From the IMG/VR virus record IMGVR_UViG_3300032322_000290, positions 1-33,052 of that record: 33,052 nucleotides of DNA. One strand, written 5' to 3'. Numbering within the stretch: position 1 is the first letter of the stretch; each line of letters starts with the position of its first letter. A model generated the notes under the pieces. The model had not been told where the DNA came from. It made no database searches and saw nothing but the letters and a program-made list of their open reading frames with translations. A program made the position numbers and the translations under genes. Below, in pieces: positions 1 to 6,167 of this stretch. The DNA comes from a virus.

Positions 1-102
1 AGATTTTTGCTAGAGATTTTAAACGATTGGGAGAAGAACCCATGTAAAGAAGTTAAATTTTTAAATGAAATAAACAATGGACAAGAAACCGAATTACGCT
101 AA
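1..102 (+). CDS. 3' part of the 63-aa hypothetical protein (full copy at 32840-33031)
   Basis: Reading frame 1 is open from base 1 to a TAA at 100-102 and encodes the last 33 residues of the protein that is complete at 32840-33031. It is partial only because the circular genome was opened inside this gene. Its 3' end overlaps the start of the next gene at 77, as at the other end of the window. Confidence 0.9.
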   Translation, partial: RFLLEILNDWEKNPCKEVKFLNEINNGQETELR

Positions 103-123
103 AGGAATCTTTTTGACTAAGAG
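1..123. repeat. Terminal direct repeat, left copy
   Basis: Identical base for base to 32930-33052. It lies inside coding sequence (the end of one gene and the start of the next), and the reading frames continue correctly across the junction. This is what an assembler leaves when a circular or circularly permuted molecule is read through its own start. The unit genome is therefore 32,929 bp. A physical terminal repeat of 123 bp is possible but less likely because the repeat cuts through genes with no regulatory content. Confidence 0.95.
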
Positions 124-295
124 AAAATCAAAAGCAGGTAAAGAGTATTTAGAGTTATCAATTAAAAAAGATGTAGGCTATGATAAGTACCTATGTTTTC
201 TATCAGACAAGATAGACCAATTTGGTAACCAGACATTTTCAGTAATGGTAAAGGAAGAACAAGCTAAAGAACAAAAGACAGATTTACCTTTTTAG
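77..295 (+). CDS. Small SSB-like protein with C-terminal DLPF tip
   Basis: The 72-residue product is basic in its first half (KRKSKAGK around residues 16-23) with alternating beta-type stretches, and ends in KTDLPF. A short acidic tail ending in (D)LPF or IPF is the hallmark of bacterial and phage single-stranded-DNA-binding proteins, which use it to recruit partner proteins. At 72 aa it is shorter than a full OB-fold SSB (about 110 or more), so it may be a minimal or divergent version. It starts inside the previous gene (26-nt overlap) and sits downstream of the putative annealing protein at 31907, which suits a role in recombination or replication. The SSB role is inferred from the tail and context only. 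Confidence 0.5.
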   Translation: MDKKPNYAKGIFLTKRKSKAGKEYLELSIKKDVGYDKYLCFLSDKIDQFGNQTFSVMVKEEQAKEQKTDLPF

Positions 296-304
296 ACAAA
301 CACA

Positions 305-688
305 ATGAAAAGAGAACAAATTAAATCACTTATTAAATCACACTATTTAATGATTAACAGACTTGAAAGCCTACTAGATGAAGAGCCAGTAAGCGTTAAA
401 AAGAAAATGTGCCCTTCAGATAAAGTTATTGACTTAGTTAACGAAGTATTTAATACAGAATGTAGGGAACAGACTAGAAGAAAAAGAGTAGTATTTGCTA
501 GGCATTGTGCAGCATATTTACTAAGAGAATACACCAATATGACATTAGTAGATATAAGCAATTCTTTAGGAAATACAGACCACGCTACTTGTAGTCATTC
601 AATAAAAACCGCTAAGAACCTAATAGAAACTGATGAAGACTATGCAGATAAAGTAGCAAAAATTAGGTTTATATTGGAAGAAAAATAG
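305..688 (+). CDS. DnaA domain IV-like DNA-binding protein
   Basis: This 127-residue protein matches the C-terminal DNA-binding domain of the initiator DnaA. Residues about 60-85 give the helix pattern R-x3-FARxxAAYLLR, followed by TLVDISNSLGN and the signature-like TDHATCSHSI near residue 100, corresponding to DnaA's GRDHTTVLHA. The AAA+ ATPase domain is absent. About 55 N-terminal residues are unassigned. The ATG follows the leader ACAAACACA. Such a protein could mark the phage origin, compete with host DnaA at DnaA boxes, or repress transcription. It lies 101 bp upstream of the replication gene at 790. I saw no consensus DnaA box (TTATNCACA) nearby. Confidence 0.75.
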   Translation: MKREQIKSLIKSHYLMINRLESLLDEEPVSVKKKMCPSDKVIDLVNEVFNTECREQTRRKRVVFARHCAAYLLREYTNMTLVDISNSLGNTDHATCSHSIKTAKNLIETDEDYADKVAKIRFILEEK

Positions 689-696
689 TATATTTG
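689..696 (+). promoter_or_regulatory. Candidate promoter -7 element TATATTTG
   Basis: TATATTTG at 689-696 matches the Bacteroidota -7 consensus TAnnTTTG and recurs in the same form at 31189 and 31879. The -33 half (TTTG/TTG) is not convincing here; a TTG at 674-676 is too close. If used, transcription would start near 702-704, at the 5' edge of the stem described next. Confidence 0.45.
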
Positions 697-703
697 TTTT
701 ATG

Positions 704-785
704 AAGGTAGCCGACTTCATTAGAAACTTTTTTATATCCTTATTGGGGGATGGGCGGCTACCCTGAACCCGATAGGGATTTTTTA
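704..785 (+). ncRNA. Structured leader (possible riboregulator or small RNA)
   Basis: GGTAGCCG at 706-713 and CGGCTACC at 755-762 form a perfect 8-bp stem closing a 41-nt loop. A second hairpin follows: CCC (768-770), loop GATA, GGG (775-777), then ATTTTTTATTTT, resembling a weak terminator; an alternative pairing CCCT (761-764) with AGGG (774-777) would disrupt the first stem. These are unusually G+C-rich segments for this genome, and they fill the only sizeable gap between early genes. This could be a 5'-UTR switch for the gene at 790 or a short independent RNA. No known riboswitch class is recognised. Confidence 0.45.
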
Positions 786-789
786 TTTT

Positions 790-1488
790 ATGTCTAAAGA
801 CCCAGCAGTGCTATTATACACAAGTGATTTTTTAAGCGGAACGTTTACCATGTCTGACGAGCAAGTTGGTAGATATATAAGGCTTTTATGTTTACAACAT
901 CAAAAAGGTAAACTAACTGAAAAGGATATGCAGAGCATATGCAAAGGATATGATTCTGACGTTTACGAGAAATTTGATTTAGTAGATGGTTATTATATTA
1001 ACAAAAGAATGTATGAAGAAGCAGAAAAGCGTTCTAAGTTTACAGAATCTAGAAGAAAGAATGCTAGTGCTAAGCATATGCCTAACCATATGGAAAATGA
1101 AAATGAAAATGAAAATATAAATGAAAATAGAAATAGAAATGTATTAGTATATCCAAGTTCAGAATTTCAAAATTTATGGGAGCAGTGGATTGATTATAAA
1201 AAAGAAGAACATAAGGATAGATATAAATCTACAAAGACTGAACAAATAGCTATCAATAATTTAGTTAAATTGTGCAACGGAGATTTAAAGTTAGCAGAGG
1301 AAATAGTTAACAATAGTATAGCTAATAAATACAAGGGTTTATTTGAAATAAAATACTATGGACAGAAGGCAGCACCTAAAGACAAGATGCAGCAATACGT
1401 TGAAAAATTTGATGAAATAAAAAGACAAATCAATGCAAGAAATAACACTAGCCAAACAGACAACGAGATTAAAAGATTGTCATTCTAA
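790..1488 (+). CDS. Replication protein, YdaU/DUF1376-like
   Basis: The N-terminal part (residues about 1-90) follows the DUF1376/YdaU pattern: a small hydrophobic opening with YTSDFLSG, then MSDEQVGRYIRLLCLQHQKG and a C-terminal basic helix. This family is common in phage replication modules and is thought to act like a replisome organiser at the origin. A linker of alternating Asn/Glu/Arg (about residues 101-117) joins it to a charged C-terminal half with no recognised domain. It is the first gene after the structured leader, with ATG preceded by a T-rich stretch. It overlaps the next gene by 56 nt. The family call is by pattern; function is inferred from family and position. Confidence 0.6.
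   Translation: MSKDPAVLLYTSDFLSGTFTMSDEQVGRYIRLLCLQHQKGKLTEKDMQSICKGYDSDVYEKFDLVDGYYINKRMYEEAEKRSKFTESRRKNASAKHMPNHMENENENENINENRNRNVLVYPSSEFQNLWEQWIDYKKEEHKDRYKSTKTEQIAINNLVKLCNGDLKLAEEIVNNSIANKYKGLFEIKYYGQKAAPKDKMQQYVEKFDEIKRQINARNNTSQTDNEIKRLSF
1092..1140 (+). repeat. Imperfect hexamer tandem repeat encoding an Asn/Glu linker
   Basis: Repeats of GAAAAT, degenerating to GAAATA, run through this stretch and encode the N-E-N-E linker of the replication protein. The unit is 6 nt, so gain or loss of copies keeps the frame and only changes linker length. Confidence 0.7.
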
Positions 1489-2080
1489 CAAGATTGTAGA
1501 TACAATAGCTAAAGGGTTAATGATTCTTGGGTTAAGAGGTGAAATGATACCTACTCCACCAGAGTTTAATTATATGATTAATATGCTCCAGCAAGATTTT
1601 GCTAATTTACCAATAGGAGAACTTGATTTAGCTTTTGAGTTAATGGCTAAAAATAAGCTAGACGAGAACCCAGAAACATATCAGAACTTTTCAGTTCTTT
1701 ACCTAAGCAGAATGATGGGTGCTTATGCTAGGTTTGTTAGGGTAAATTGGGTAGAGCCTAAGCAGGAGTTTAAACAATTAGAGCAGCCTAAACTAGACAA
1801 CAAAGAAATGTTTGACTTTGCTCTGGATATTTACAAGAAGTCTAAAGACAAAAGGTTTGATTCTATATTTATGGCTTTAGATGTTTTTAAATATATCTTG
1901 AAAAATAATTTAATGGAATTTAATTATTCTGAAATTTATAACTTAACTTTAAATAAGCTAAAGGAAAGGATAATAGATAGAGAATCTAAGAATAAGATAA
2001 ATGAGATTCTAAGAGATGAAGACCAGCTAGAAAATATGTGCAGAAGGATGGCAGTTAAAATCTATTTTGATTCACTATAA
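1433..2080 (+). CDS. Putative replication-associated protein
   Basis: The 215-residue product has a region (residues about 30-95) with the pattern PTPPEFNYM, LDLAFELMAKNKL and a following NFSVLYLSRMMGAYARF. This arrangement is familiar from proteins next to replication genes in Bacteroidota phages, where a helicase-loader or primosomal role has been guessed. The C-terminal half is helical and charged. I place the start at ATG 1433 (56-nt overlap with the upstream gene) because the helix beginning near residue 18 would be lost from the alternative ATG at 1520. The function is inferred from neighbours; no catalytic motif is visible. Confidence 0.5.
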   Translation: MQEITLAKQTTRLKDCHSNKIVDTIAKGLMILGLRGEMIPTPPEFNYMINMLQQDFANLPIGELDLAFELMAKNKLDENPETYQNFSVLYLSRMMGAYARFVRVNWVEPKQEFKQLEQPKLDNKEMFDFALDIYKKSKDKRFDSIFMALDVFKYILKNNLMEFNYSEIYNLTLNKLKERIIDRESKNKINEILRDEDQLENMCRRMAVKIYFDSL

Positions 2081-2091
2081 AACCAAACACA

Positions 2092-2301
2092 ATGAGTTAC
2101 GATTTCGTTAGCATTGACAACAAAGATTCTGTAGTATACAGAATAGCTACACTTCTAAAATCTAGAAGTGAAACTGGAATAAGGAAATACGGAACTACCT
2201 TAGACCGAACAGATTTAGAGATTAAGCAGTGGATAGAACATGCAATAGAAGAAGCATTAGATTTAGCTTTATATTTACAAAAAATAAAAGATACATTATG
2301 A
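2092..2301 (+). CDS. Small MazG-like / conserved phage protein
   Basis: The 69-residue protein has the conserved phage pattern IRKYGTTLDRTDL followed by WIEHAIEEALDLALYLQ. The EEALD helix resembles the metal-binding ExxD helix of MazG/dUTPase-type all-alpha NTP pyrophosphohydrolases, though one such helix in 69 residues is too little to claim an enzyme; it could function as an oligomer or be only structurally related. ATG 2092 follows the recurring leader CCAAACACA. The stop overlaps the next start (ATGA at 2298). Confidence 0.55.
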   Translation: MSYDFVSIDNKDSVVYRIATLLKSRSETGIRKYGTTLDRTDLEIKQWIEHAIEEALDLALYLQKIKDTL

Positions 2302-2423
2302 ACAAGTATAAACTAATAGTTAAAGAAGGAGTTTACAAGTCAGACAATTTATTTTATTTAATTATAGAAGTATTCAGACATAGATTTGAACATCTAATTA
2401 AAGATGGTAAATGGATGGATTAA
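2298..2423 (+). CDS. Hypothetical protein, 41 aa
   Basis: ATG at 2298-2300 overlaps the upstream TGA (ATGA), the arrangement used throughout this genome for coupled genes. The product is basic with one amphipathic hydrophobic stretch (DNLFYLIIEVF, residues about 15-25). A longer open frame runs back to 2229, but that start lies deep inside the upstream gene. Function unknown. Confidence 0.55.
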   Translation: MNKYKLIVKEGVYKSDNLFYLIIEVFRHRFEHLIKDGKWMD

Positions 2424-2434
2424 AATAAATAAAA

Positions 2435-2638
2435 ATGAAAACAGATAAGATAACAGTAATGCTAAAGAAGAACCAAGAAAGATTAAACCTGCATTGGAGG
2501 ATAACTAACAAAGGAGAGTTATTTGAACATAATGGCTTATGGTATGATGAATCTTTCCTAGAGCAGATGTTCCCAAAATATGAACTTTGTAAATACATGA
2601 GCAAAGGAGAAAACCCAGATAGCAAATCACTTAAATAA
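2435..2638 (+). CDS. Hypothetical protein, 67 aa
   Basis: This small basic protein has motif-like runs WRITNKGELFEHNGLWYDE in the middle, a pattern suggesting a short beta-rich module. It lies 11 nt after the previous gene and 5 nt before the next, and its ATG follows AATAAATAAAA, so it belongs to the same transcript. No family recognised. Confidence 0.6.
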   Translation: MKTDKITVMLKKNQERLNLHWRITNKGELFEHNGLWYDESFLEQMFPKYELCKYMSKGENPDSKSLK

Positions 2639-2643
2639 ATAAT

Positions 2644-3021
2644 ATGGAATACCAAATGTTTGACAAGCAAGGCAATAGACTAGTAATGGAAACAGGAAGA
2701 CCTTTTAAGTTAAGATTATTTTTAAAAGGCAAAAGACCTAAACTTATTGCACATTACGACTATGATAAGAAAACTTTAATAGTTAAAAAGAACTCTGAAA
2801 GGCACTACCATTACAAAACAAAGTCTTATGGTTTTAACTATGCGTTATTTGAAAATCTAGATATAGATTATGTTCATTTAACAATAGATAAAGAAATCTT
2901 TAATATACCTGCACAGGCTTTTAATCAAGCTAGGGTCATGAATTTTAGTGGAGAAGGTTTTGAGTTGCAGAAGTTTTTACCAGTAGAAATAATAAGAAGT
3001 TATGCGGTGCAGCCTTTGTAA
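2644..3021 (+). CDS. Hypothetical protein, 125 aa
   Basis: The protein is rich in basic and aromatic residues, with predicted beta-strands (LRLFLKGKRPKLIAHYDYD at about 24-42; a second run around YVHLTIDKEIF) and no cysteine motif, signal or membrane segment. Its 3' end overlaps the zinc-ribbon frame starting at 3002 by 20 nt. Its position among replication and nuclease genes is the only functional hint. Confidence 0.65.
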   Translation: MEYQMFDKQGNRLVMETGRPFKLRLFLKGKRPKLIAHYDYDKKTLIVKKNSERHYHYKTKSYGFNYALFENLDIDYVHLTIDKEIFNIPAQAFNQARVMNFSGEGFELQKFLPVEIIRSYAVQPL

Positions 3022-3229
3022 TAAACATTTTACAATAACAATACATAAAAGCCAAAGAGGACTGGCTATTTGTCCTCATTGCGGATATGACAGCAGCAGA
3101 ATTAACAAGGTATGCAAAGGAATTACTAGAAAGACAAGGTTTCAGACTAAACAGGGTAAACAACATCCCAGTAAGACGAAGGAAGGGAACAATACAAAAG
3201 GGGTGGCCAGACCTTCAAGGTTATACTAA
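3002..3229 (+). CDS. Putative zinc-ribbon protein overlapping the VRR-NUC gene
   Basis: The first 35 residues hold two Cys pairs, C-S-L-C at 3-6 and C-P-H-C-G at 24-28, a typical zinc ribbon. The remaining 40 residues lie in the +1-offset overlap with the nuclease gene at 3087 and read like an out-of-frame shadow (many K, T, R, Q). So the ribbon appears to be coding, while the tail is constrained by the other frame. ATG 3002 overlaps the upstream gene by 20 nt. Alternatives are a frameshift joining the ribbon to the nuclease, or an eroded gene whose original stop was lost. Moderate confidence that it is translated. Confidence 0.45.
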   Translation: MRCSLCNKHFTITIHKSQRGLAICPHCGYDSSRINKVCKGITRKTRFQTKQGKQHPSKTKEGNNTKGVARPSRLY

Positions 3230-3398
3230 AGAAGGCTTATATGCAGCAGTAGAGGTTAAAACTAAATCCGATAGACTAAGTGTTGAGCAAATAGACAGAT
3301 TAAAAGATGCTTTAAATTGTGGAGCAAAGGTGTATATTTGTACAATAGATGAAAATGAAGAACCTTTACTTATAACTTTTGGAAAATTTACGTTCTGA
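3087..3398 (+). CDS. VRR-NUC domain nuclease
   Basis: The 103-residue protein carries the PD-(D/E)xK core of VRR-NUC nucleases: helix with ELLERQGFR, strand and loop IPVRRRKGTIQKGWPDLQG (Asp at about 42), YAAVEVKTKSDRLS (E56-x-K58) and the downstream Q68. Such stand-alone phage VRR-NUC proteins are structure-specific, often acting on branched DNA such as flaps or Holliday junctions, which fits recombination next to the annealing and SSB-like proteins. ATG 3087 is inside the zinc-ribbon frame; there is no alternative upstream ATG in this frame. The end overlaps the next gene by 20 nt. Confidence 0.85.
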   Translation: MTAAELTRYAKELLERQGFRLNRVNNIPVRRRKGTIQKGWPDLQGYTKEGLYAAVEVKTKSDRLSVEQIDRLKDALNCGAKVYICTIDENEEPLLITFGKFTF

Positions 3399-3867
3399 TA
3401 TTTTAGTAGAGTTTTGGCAATCGCATGAGGTAAACGAAGCGATAAGTAAAATGCACCCTATAGAACTCCAAGAAGAACTAAAAAGCGAATTATTTTTAAG
3501 AATAGCAGAGATACCAGAGGAAAAGCTAATAGACCTTTATAACAAAAAGCAACTTAGGTTTTATATTGTAAGAATAATGTTAAACCTAATTAGAAGCACA
3601 GACCATAAATTTTACAAGAAGTTTAGAAACTTTGTGGAGTATGTGCCTATAGAGATAATAGAGGTTGAGCAGATAGATGTTACTACTATTGTTAAAGAGC
3701 AGTACGAATCTTTATATTGGTATGAAAAAGAGATATTTAGGTTATATACTTTTGAATTTAACTGCAACGCTAAAAAGCTAAGTATTGCTTTGGGGATTCC
3801 TTACATATCAGTTGTAAGAACTATAAACAAAATCAAACAAGATTTAAAAACTAAGATAAGACAATGA
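3379..3867 (+). CDS. Sigma factor-like HTH protein
   Basis: The 162-residue product has the layout of small phage sigma-like regulators in Bacteroidota phages: an N-terminal helical part with EFWQSHEVNEAISKM, a central QLRFYIVRIMLNLI segment resembling sigma region 2, and a C-terminal helix-turn-helix (YEKEIFRLYTFEFN...LSIALGIPYISVVRTINKIK, about 112-155) resembling region 4. It probably directs host RNA polymerase to later genes. The only usable start matching the family's N-terminus is TTG 3379, which overlaps the nuclease gene by 20 nt; the next ATG (near 3451) would remove the first helices. Confidence 0.6.
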   Translation: MENLRSDILVEFWQSHEVNEAISKMHPIELQEELKSELFLRIAEIPEEKLIDLYNKKQLRFYIVRIMLNLIRSTDHKFYKKFRNFVEYVPIEIIEVEQIDVTTIVKEQYESLYWYEKEIFRLYTFEFNCNAKKLSIALGIPYISVVRTINKIKQDLKTKIRQ

Positions 3868-4115
3868 TAATTATAGCAGCAGTTTGCTTCGCAGTATTCT
3901 TTGTAGATATACATAGATTCTACGCTAAATGGAAAATAAACTTTAAGCCTTTTAATTGTGCGTCTTGCCTAGCTAGTTGGGTTGCACTAGGTTTATATTT
4001 TTGCCCTGCTATAATACAAGAGATAGTTTTAGTAATATTTGCTTCTGGAGTAGCTGCACCAATAATAAAAATATTAATAGATATATTATGGAACAAGAGC
4101 ACAAAGACTACCTAG
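3864..4115 (+). CDS. Small membrane protein with CxxCxxxW motif
   Basis: The 83-residue product has a hydrophobic N-terminal helix (about 1-17), a loop with NCASCLASWVALG (residues about 32-44) and two further hydrophobic stretches. Phage membrane proteins with this Cys-x-x-Cys...Trp loop (DUF1360-like) are widespread, but their role is unknown. It is coupled to the upstream gene by ATGA at 3864 and overlaps the next gene by 28 nt. Confidence 0.65.
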   Translation: MIIIAAVCFAVFFVDIHRFYAKWKINFKPFNCASCLASWVALGLYFCPAIIQEIVLVIFASGVAAPIIKILIDILWNKSTKTT

Positions 4116-4354
4116 AGCAAAATATAAATAACTATCATACTTGTCAGAATGGGTATATAAGAAACCTTGATATTCATTTACTAAATATGTACGAGCATAT
4201 TTATAGAACGTACTTAGACCCACAATTTGTATTGACTAAGTGGTGTTCTAGTTGTGTTATGGATTGCGTTAAAAGACTTTATGCTTATTACCTAGCATTA
4301 CCGCAAGAGCAGGTTCAAAGTTTACCAAAGAAAAAAGGAAGACCTAAAAAATGA
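4088..4354 (+). CDS. Conserved phage protein with Cys pairs and a basic tail
   Basis: I use ATG 4088 (88 aa) rather than an earlier start at 3977, because the extra 37 residues are a Cys-rich shadow of the membrane gene. The protein has C19, then a WCSSCVMDC cluster in the middle and ends in PKKKGRPKK, an AT-hook-like basic tail (GRP core). It may bind metal and DNA; no family is recognised. It is ATGA-coupled to the glycosyltransferase at 4351. Confidence 0.65.
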   Translation: MEQEHKDYLEQNINNYHTCQNGYIRNLDIHLLNMYEHIYRTYLDPQFVLTKWCSSCVMDCVKRLYAYYLALPQEQVQSLPKKKGRPKK

Positions 4355-5367
4355 GAATACTAGGAATAACACAAAAGCATAGCGGAGTTGGATGGCATAG
4401 GATAATGATGCCACTAACCCACATGGAAAAAGACTATTGTCTAATTACTGACGTATTAAATGACGAAGTTTTAGAGAAAGGCTTTGATATTGTTGTTATT
4501 AATAGGATGCTAAACATAGACACAGAGCAGATAGAAAAGTGGAAAGCTAAATACAATTTTAAGCTAGTAATTGACAATGACGACTACTGGAAACTAGATG
4601 CTACTCACGTTTTGTATCAACGTTACATGAGTGGAGATATAGCTAACAAGATAACTAACTATCTTAGAATATCGGATATAGCAACTGTAACACATGAAAG
4701 ATTAGCAGAAGAAGTTTATCAGTATAATACTAATGTTCATATAATTCCTAATGCTTTACCTTACGGAGATGAGCAGTATTTAGATAAAAAGATTCCTAGT
4801 GATATTGTTAGGCTATTCTGGTCTGGTTCAGATACTCACCAGCACGATTTAAAAATATTGAAAGAGCCAGTTAAAAGGTTTAACAACTTGCCTGTAAAAA
4901 TGGTTATGGCTGGTTATGTTGATAATCACGTTTGGGACACAATGGCTTATTATTTTTCAGCAGGAAGAAAACTAGATACCAAGATTTATCGCTATAATAA
5001 TGTTACAAGATACATGGAGGCGTATGGAGATTCCGACATAAGTTTAATTCCTTTAGTAGATAGCAAATTTAACGGCATGAAATCTAATTTAAAGATTTTA
5101 GAAACCGCTGCTAAAATGAATCCTGCTATCGTTTCAGATGTTAACCCTTACAAGGATATGCCTGTTTTTTATGTGAAAAAACAAACAGATTGGTTTAAAT
5201 GGGTTAATCTTTTAGTTAAAGATAAAAAGCTAAGAGAAGATAGCGGAAAGGAGTTATACCAGTATTGTAAAGACAATTTTAGTCTAAGTGTGATAAATCA
5301 ACAAAGACAAAGCATTTATAATCAGTTATGCCAGTTATCAAATGCTCAAATTCCAAGTACAGAATAG
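4351..5367 (+). CDS. Glycosyltransferase, GT-B fold (GT4-like)
   Basis: At 338 residues it has the length of GT4-type enzymes. The N-terminus reads RILGITQKHSGVGWHRI, the phage GT form of the donor-domain start (glycine-rich loop plus basic residues). The middle has LVIDNDDYWKLD and TVTHERLAEEVYQYN...IIPNALP, where IPN begins the second Rossmann domain, followed by RLFWSGSDTHQHD. Near the C-terminus, DISLIPL and GMKSNLKILETAAK correspond to the sugar-nucleotide-binding EPFG/KxLE region. It would transfer a sugar to an unknown acceptor: host surface glycan, virion protein or DNA. A second GT and an acyltransferase lie downstream. Confidence 0.8.
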   Translation: MRILGITQKHSGVGWHRIMMPLTHMEKDYCLITDVLNDEVLEKGFDIVVINRMLNIDTEQIEKWKAKYNFKLVIDNDDYWKLDATHVLYQRYMSGDIANKITNYLRISDIATVTHERLAEEVYQYNTNVHIIPNALPYGDEQYLDKKIPSDIVRLFWSGSDTHQHDLKILKEPVKRFNNLPVKMVMAGYVDNHVWDTMAYYFSAGRKLDTKIYRYNNVTRYMEAYGDSDISLIPLVDSKFNGMKSNLKILETAAKMNPAIVSDVNPYKDMPVFYVKKQTDWFKWVNLLVKDKKLREDSGKELYQYCKDNFSLSVINQQRQSIYNQLCQLSNAQIPSTE

Positions 5368-5741
5368 GTAGCGGCTCATGTATTTATGAGACCGAAGAGG
5401 CAGCACAACGTGCTTGGTCAGCCATTAGAATAGCTATGGTTGATAGTTATAACGATTATCCACAAGCAGCTAAAGTAAACGCACAAAGAGCATTAAATAT
5501 TCGTGACCAATATAAACTAGGTTGCGGAACTGCGGTAGGATGGGCAAGAGCAAACCAACTCGCTAAAGGCGAAAACATTACAAGAGAAACAATTTCTAGA
5601 ATGGCTTCATTTGAACGTCATAGAGAAAATTCTAATGGCGACCCAAAGAAGGACTGCGGTGCTTTAATGTGGTTAGCATGGGGTGGAAGTGAAGGAATTG
5701 AATGGGCTCAAAGAAAACTTAAAGAATTAAAAGGTGAGTAG
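5328..5741 (+). CDS. Two-module conserved phage protein (often joined to prohead proteins elsewhere)
   Basis: Residues 1-35 (MPVIKCSNSKYRIGSGSCIY) form a short module seen at the start of many phage proteins. Residues about 40-137 carry YPQAAKVNAQRALNI, GCGTAVGWARANQLAKGE, ISRMASFERHR and CGALMWLAWGGSEGIEWA. To my recollection this second module is commonly fused to, or near, prohead protease or portal proteins in Bacteroidota and other phages. Here it stands alone directly before the holin. Two Cys (GCG and DCG) may pair or bind metal. It overlaps the glycosyltransferase gene by 40 nt; the start is set by the conserved N-terminal module. Confidence 0.65.
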   Translation: MPVIKCSNSKYRIGSGSCIYETEEAAQRAWSAIRIAMVDSYNDYPQAAKVNAQRALNIRDQYKLGCGTAVGWARANQLAKGENITRETISRMASFERHRENSNGDPKKDCGALMWLAWGGSEGIEWAQRKLKELKGE

Positions 5742-6012
5742 ATTAGAAGAACTAGGGATAAACTTAGGTTTATCTGTTGCAGGTTTTTTTGGTTCGGTCT
5801 TTTTTATAGAGAAGGGAAAAGACTTGCGAGAAACTTTGGTAGCTATGTGCGGAGGAGTTGCTTCTGCTAATTACTTAACACCTGTTGTTAGCGACTGGTT
5901 CGGAATAGATAAGATTAACCATCAATTTTCAGTAGCCTTTATTTTAGGTTTTATGGGATTGAAGGGAGTTGAAAGAATGGCTCATAAATTTTTTAACCAA
6001 AAATCAAAATAA
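5734..6012 (+). CDS. Putative holin
   Basis: This 92-residue protein has hydrophobic segments at about 8-26, 35-53 and 64-80, with a basic C-terminus (HKFFNQKSK), the profile of a class I holin that makes inner-membrane holes at the time of lysis. The start is GTG 5734, overlapping the upstream gene by 8 nt; its stop is shared with the next start in TAATG. It sits directly before a second small membrane protein and the endolysin, the classic lysis cassette order. Family membership is by hydropathy and context only. Confidence 0.65.
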   Translation: MSRLEELGINLGLSVAGFFGSVFFIEKGKDLRETLVAMCGGVASANYLTPVVSDWFGIDKINHQFSVAFILGFMGLKGVERMAHKFFNQKSK

Positions 6013-6167
6013 TGAAAGAGTATTTGCAAAACATTAAGACAACTCTATTCGGTGCGATTGCAGGACTTCCTTTGCTTTTGGAAGGTATTACTACAAAGAA
6101 TTGGGAAAGAGCCTTAGAAGGTCTAGGAATCCTTTTAATAGGAATCTTTGCTAAAGATGCGAAGTGA
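6012..6167 (+). CDS. Small membrane protein, 51 aa (second holin or antiholin candidate)
   Basis: ATG 6012 overlaps the holin stop (TAATG) and the stop TGA at 6165-6167 overlaps the endolysin gene by 11 nt. The product has two short hydrophobic helices, TLFGAIAGLPLLLEG (about 11-25) and ALEGLGILLIGIFA (about 34-47), separated by a polar turn. Similar two-helix peptides beside endolysins occur in other Bacteroidota phages. It could be the real holin, an antiholin, or an accessory lysis protein. Confidence 0.7.
   Translation: MKEYLQNIKTTLFGAIAGLPLLLEGITTKNWERALEGLGILLIGIFAKDAK

Noticed and set aside
701-766. 21-codon open frame in the leader before the replication gene
   Set aside because: Its ATG lies at or upstream of the expected transcription start of the -7 element at 689, and its composition is explained by the stem sequence. 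Kept only as a remark under the structured leader.
3977-4087. 37-residue N-terminal extension of the gene at 4088
   Set aside because: Cys-rich shadow of the overlapping membrane protein gene; ATG 4088 gives a compact protein.
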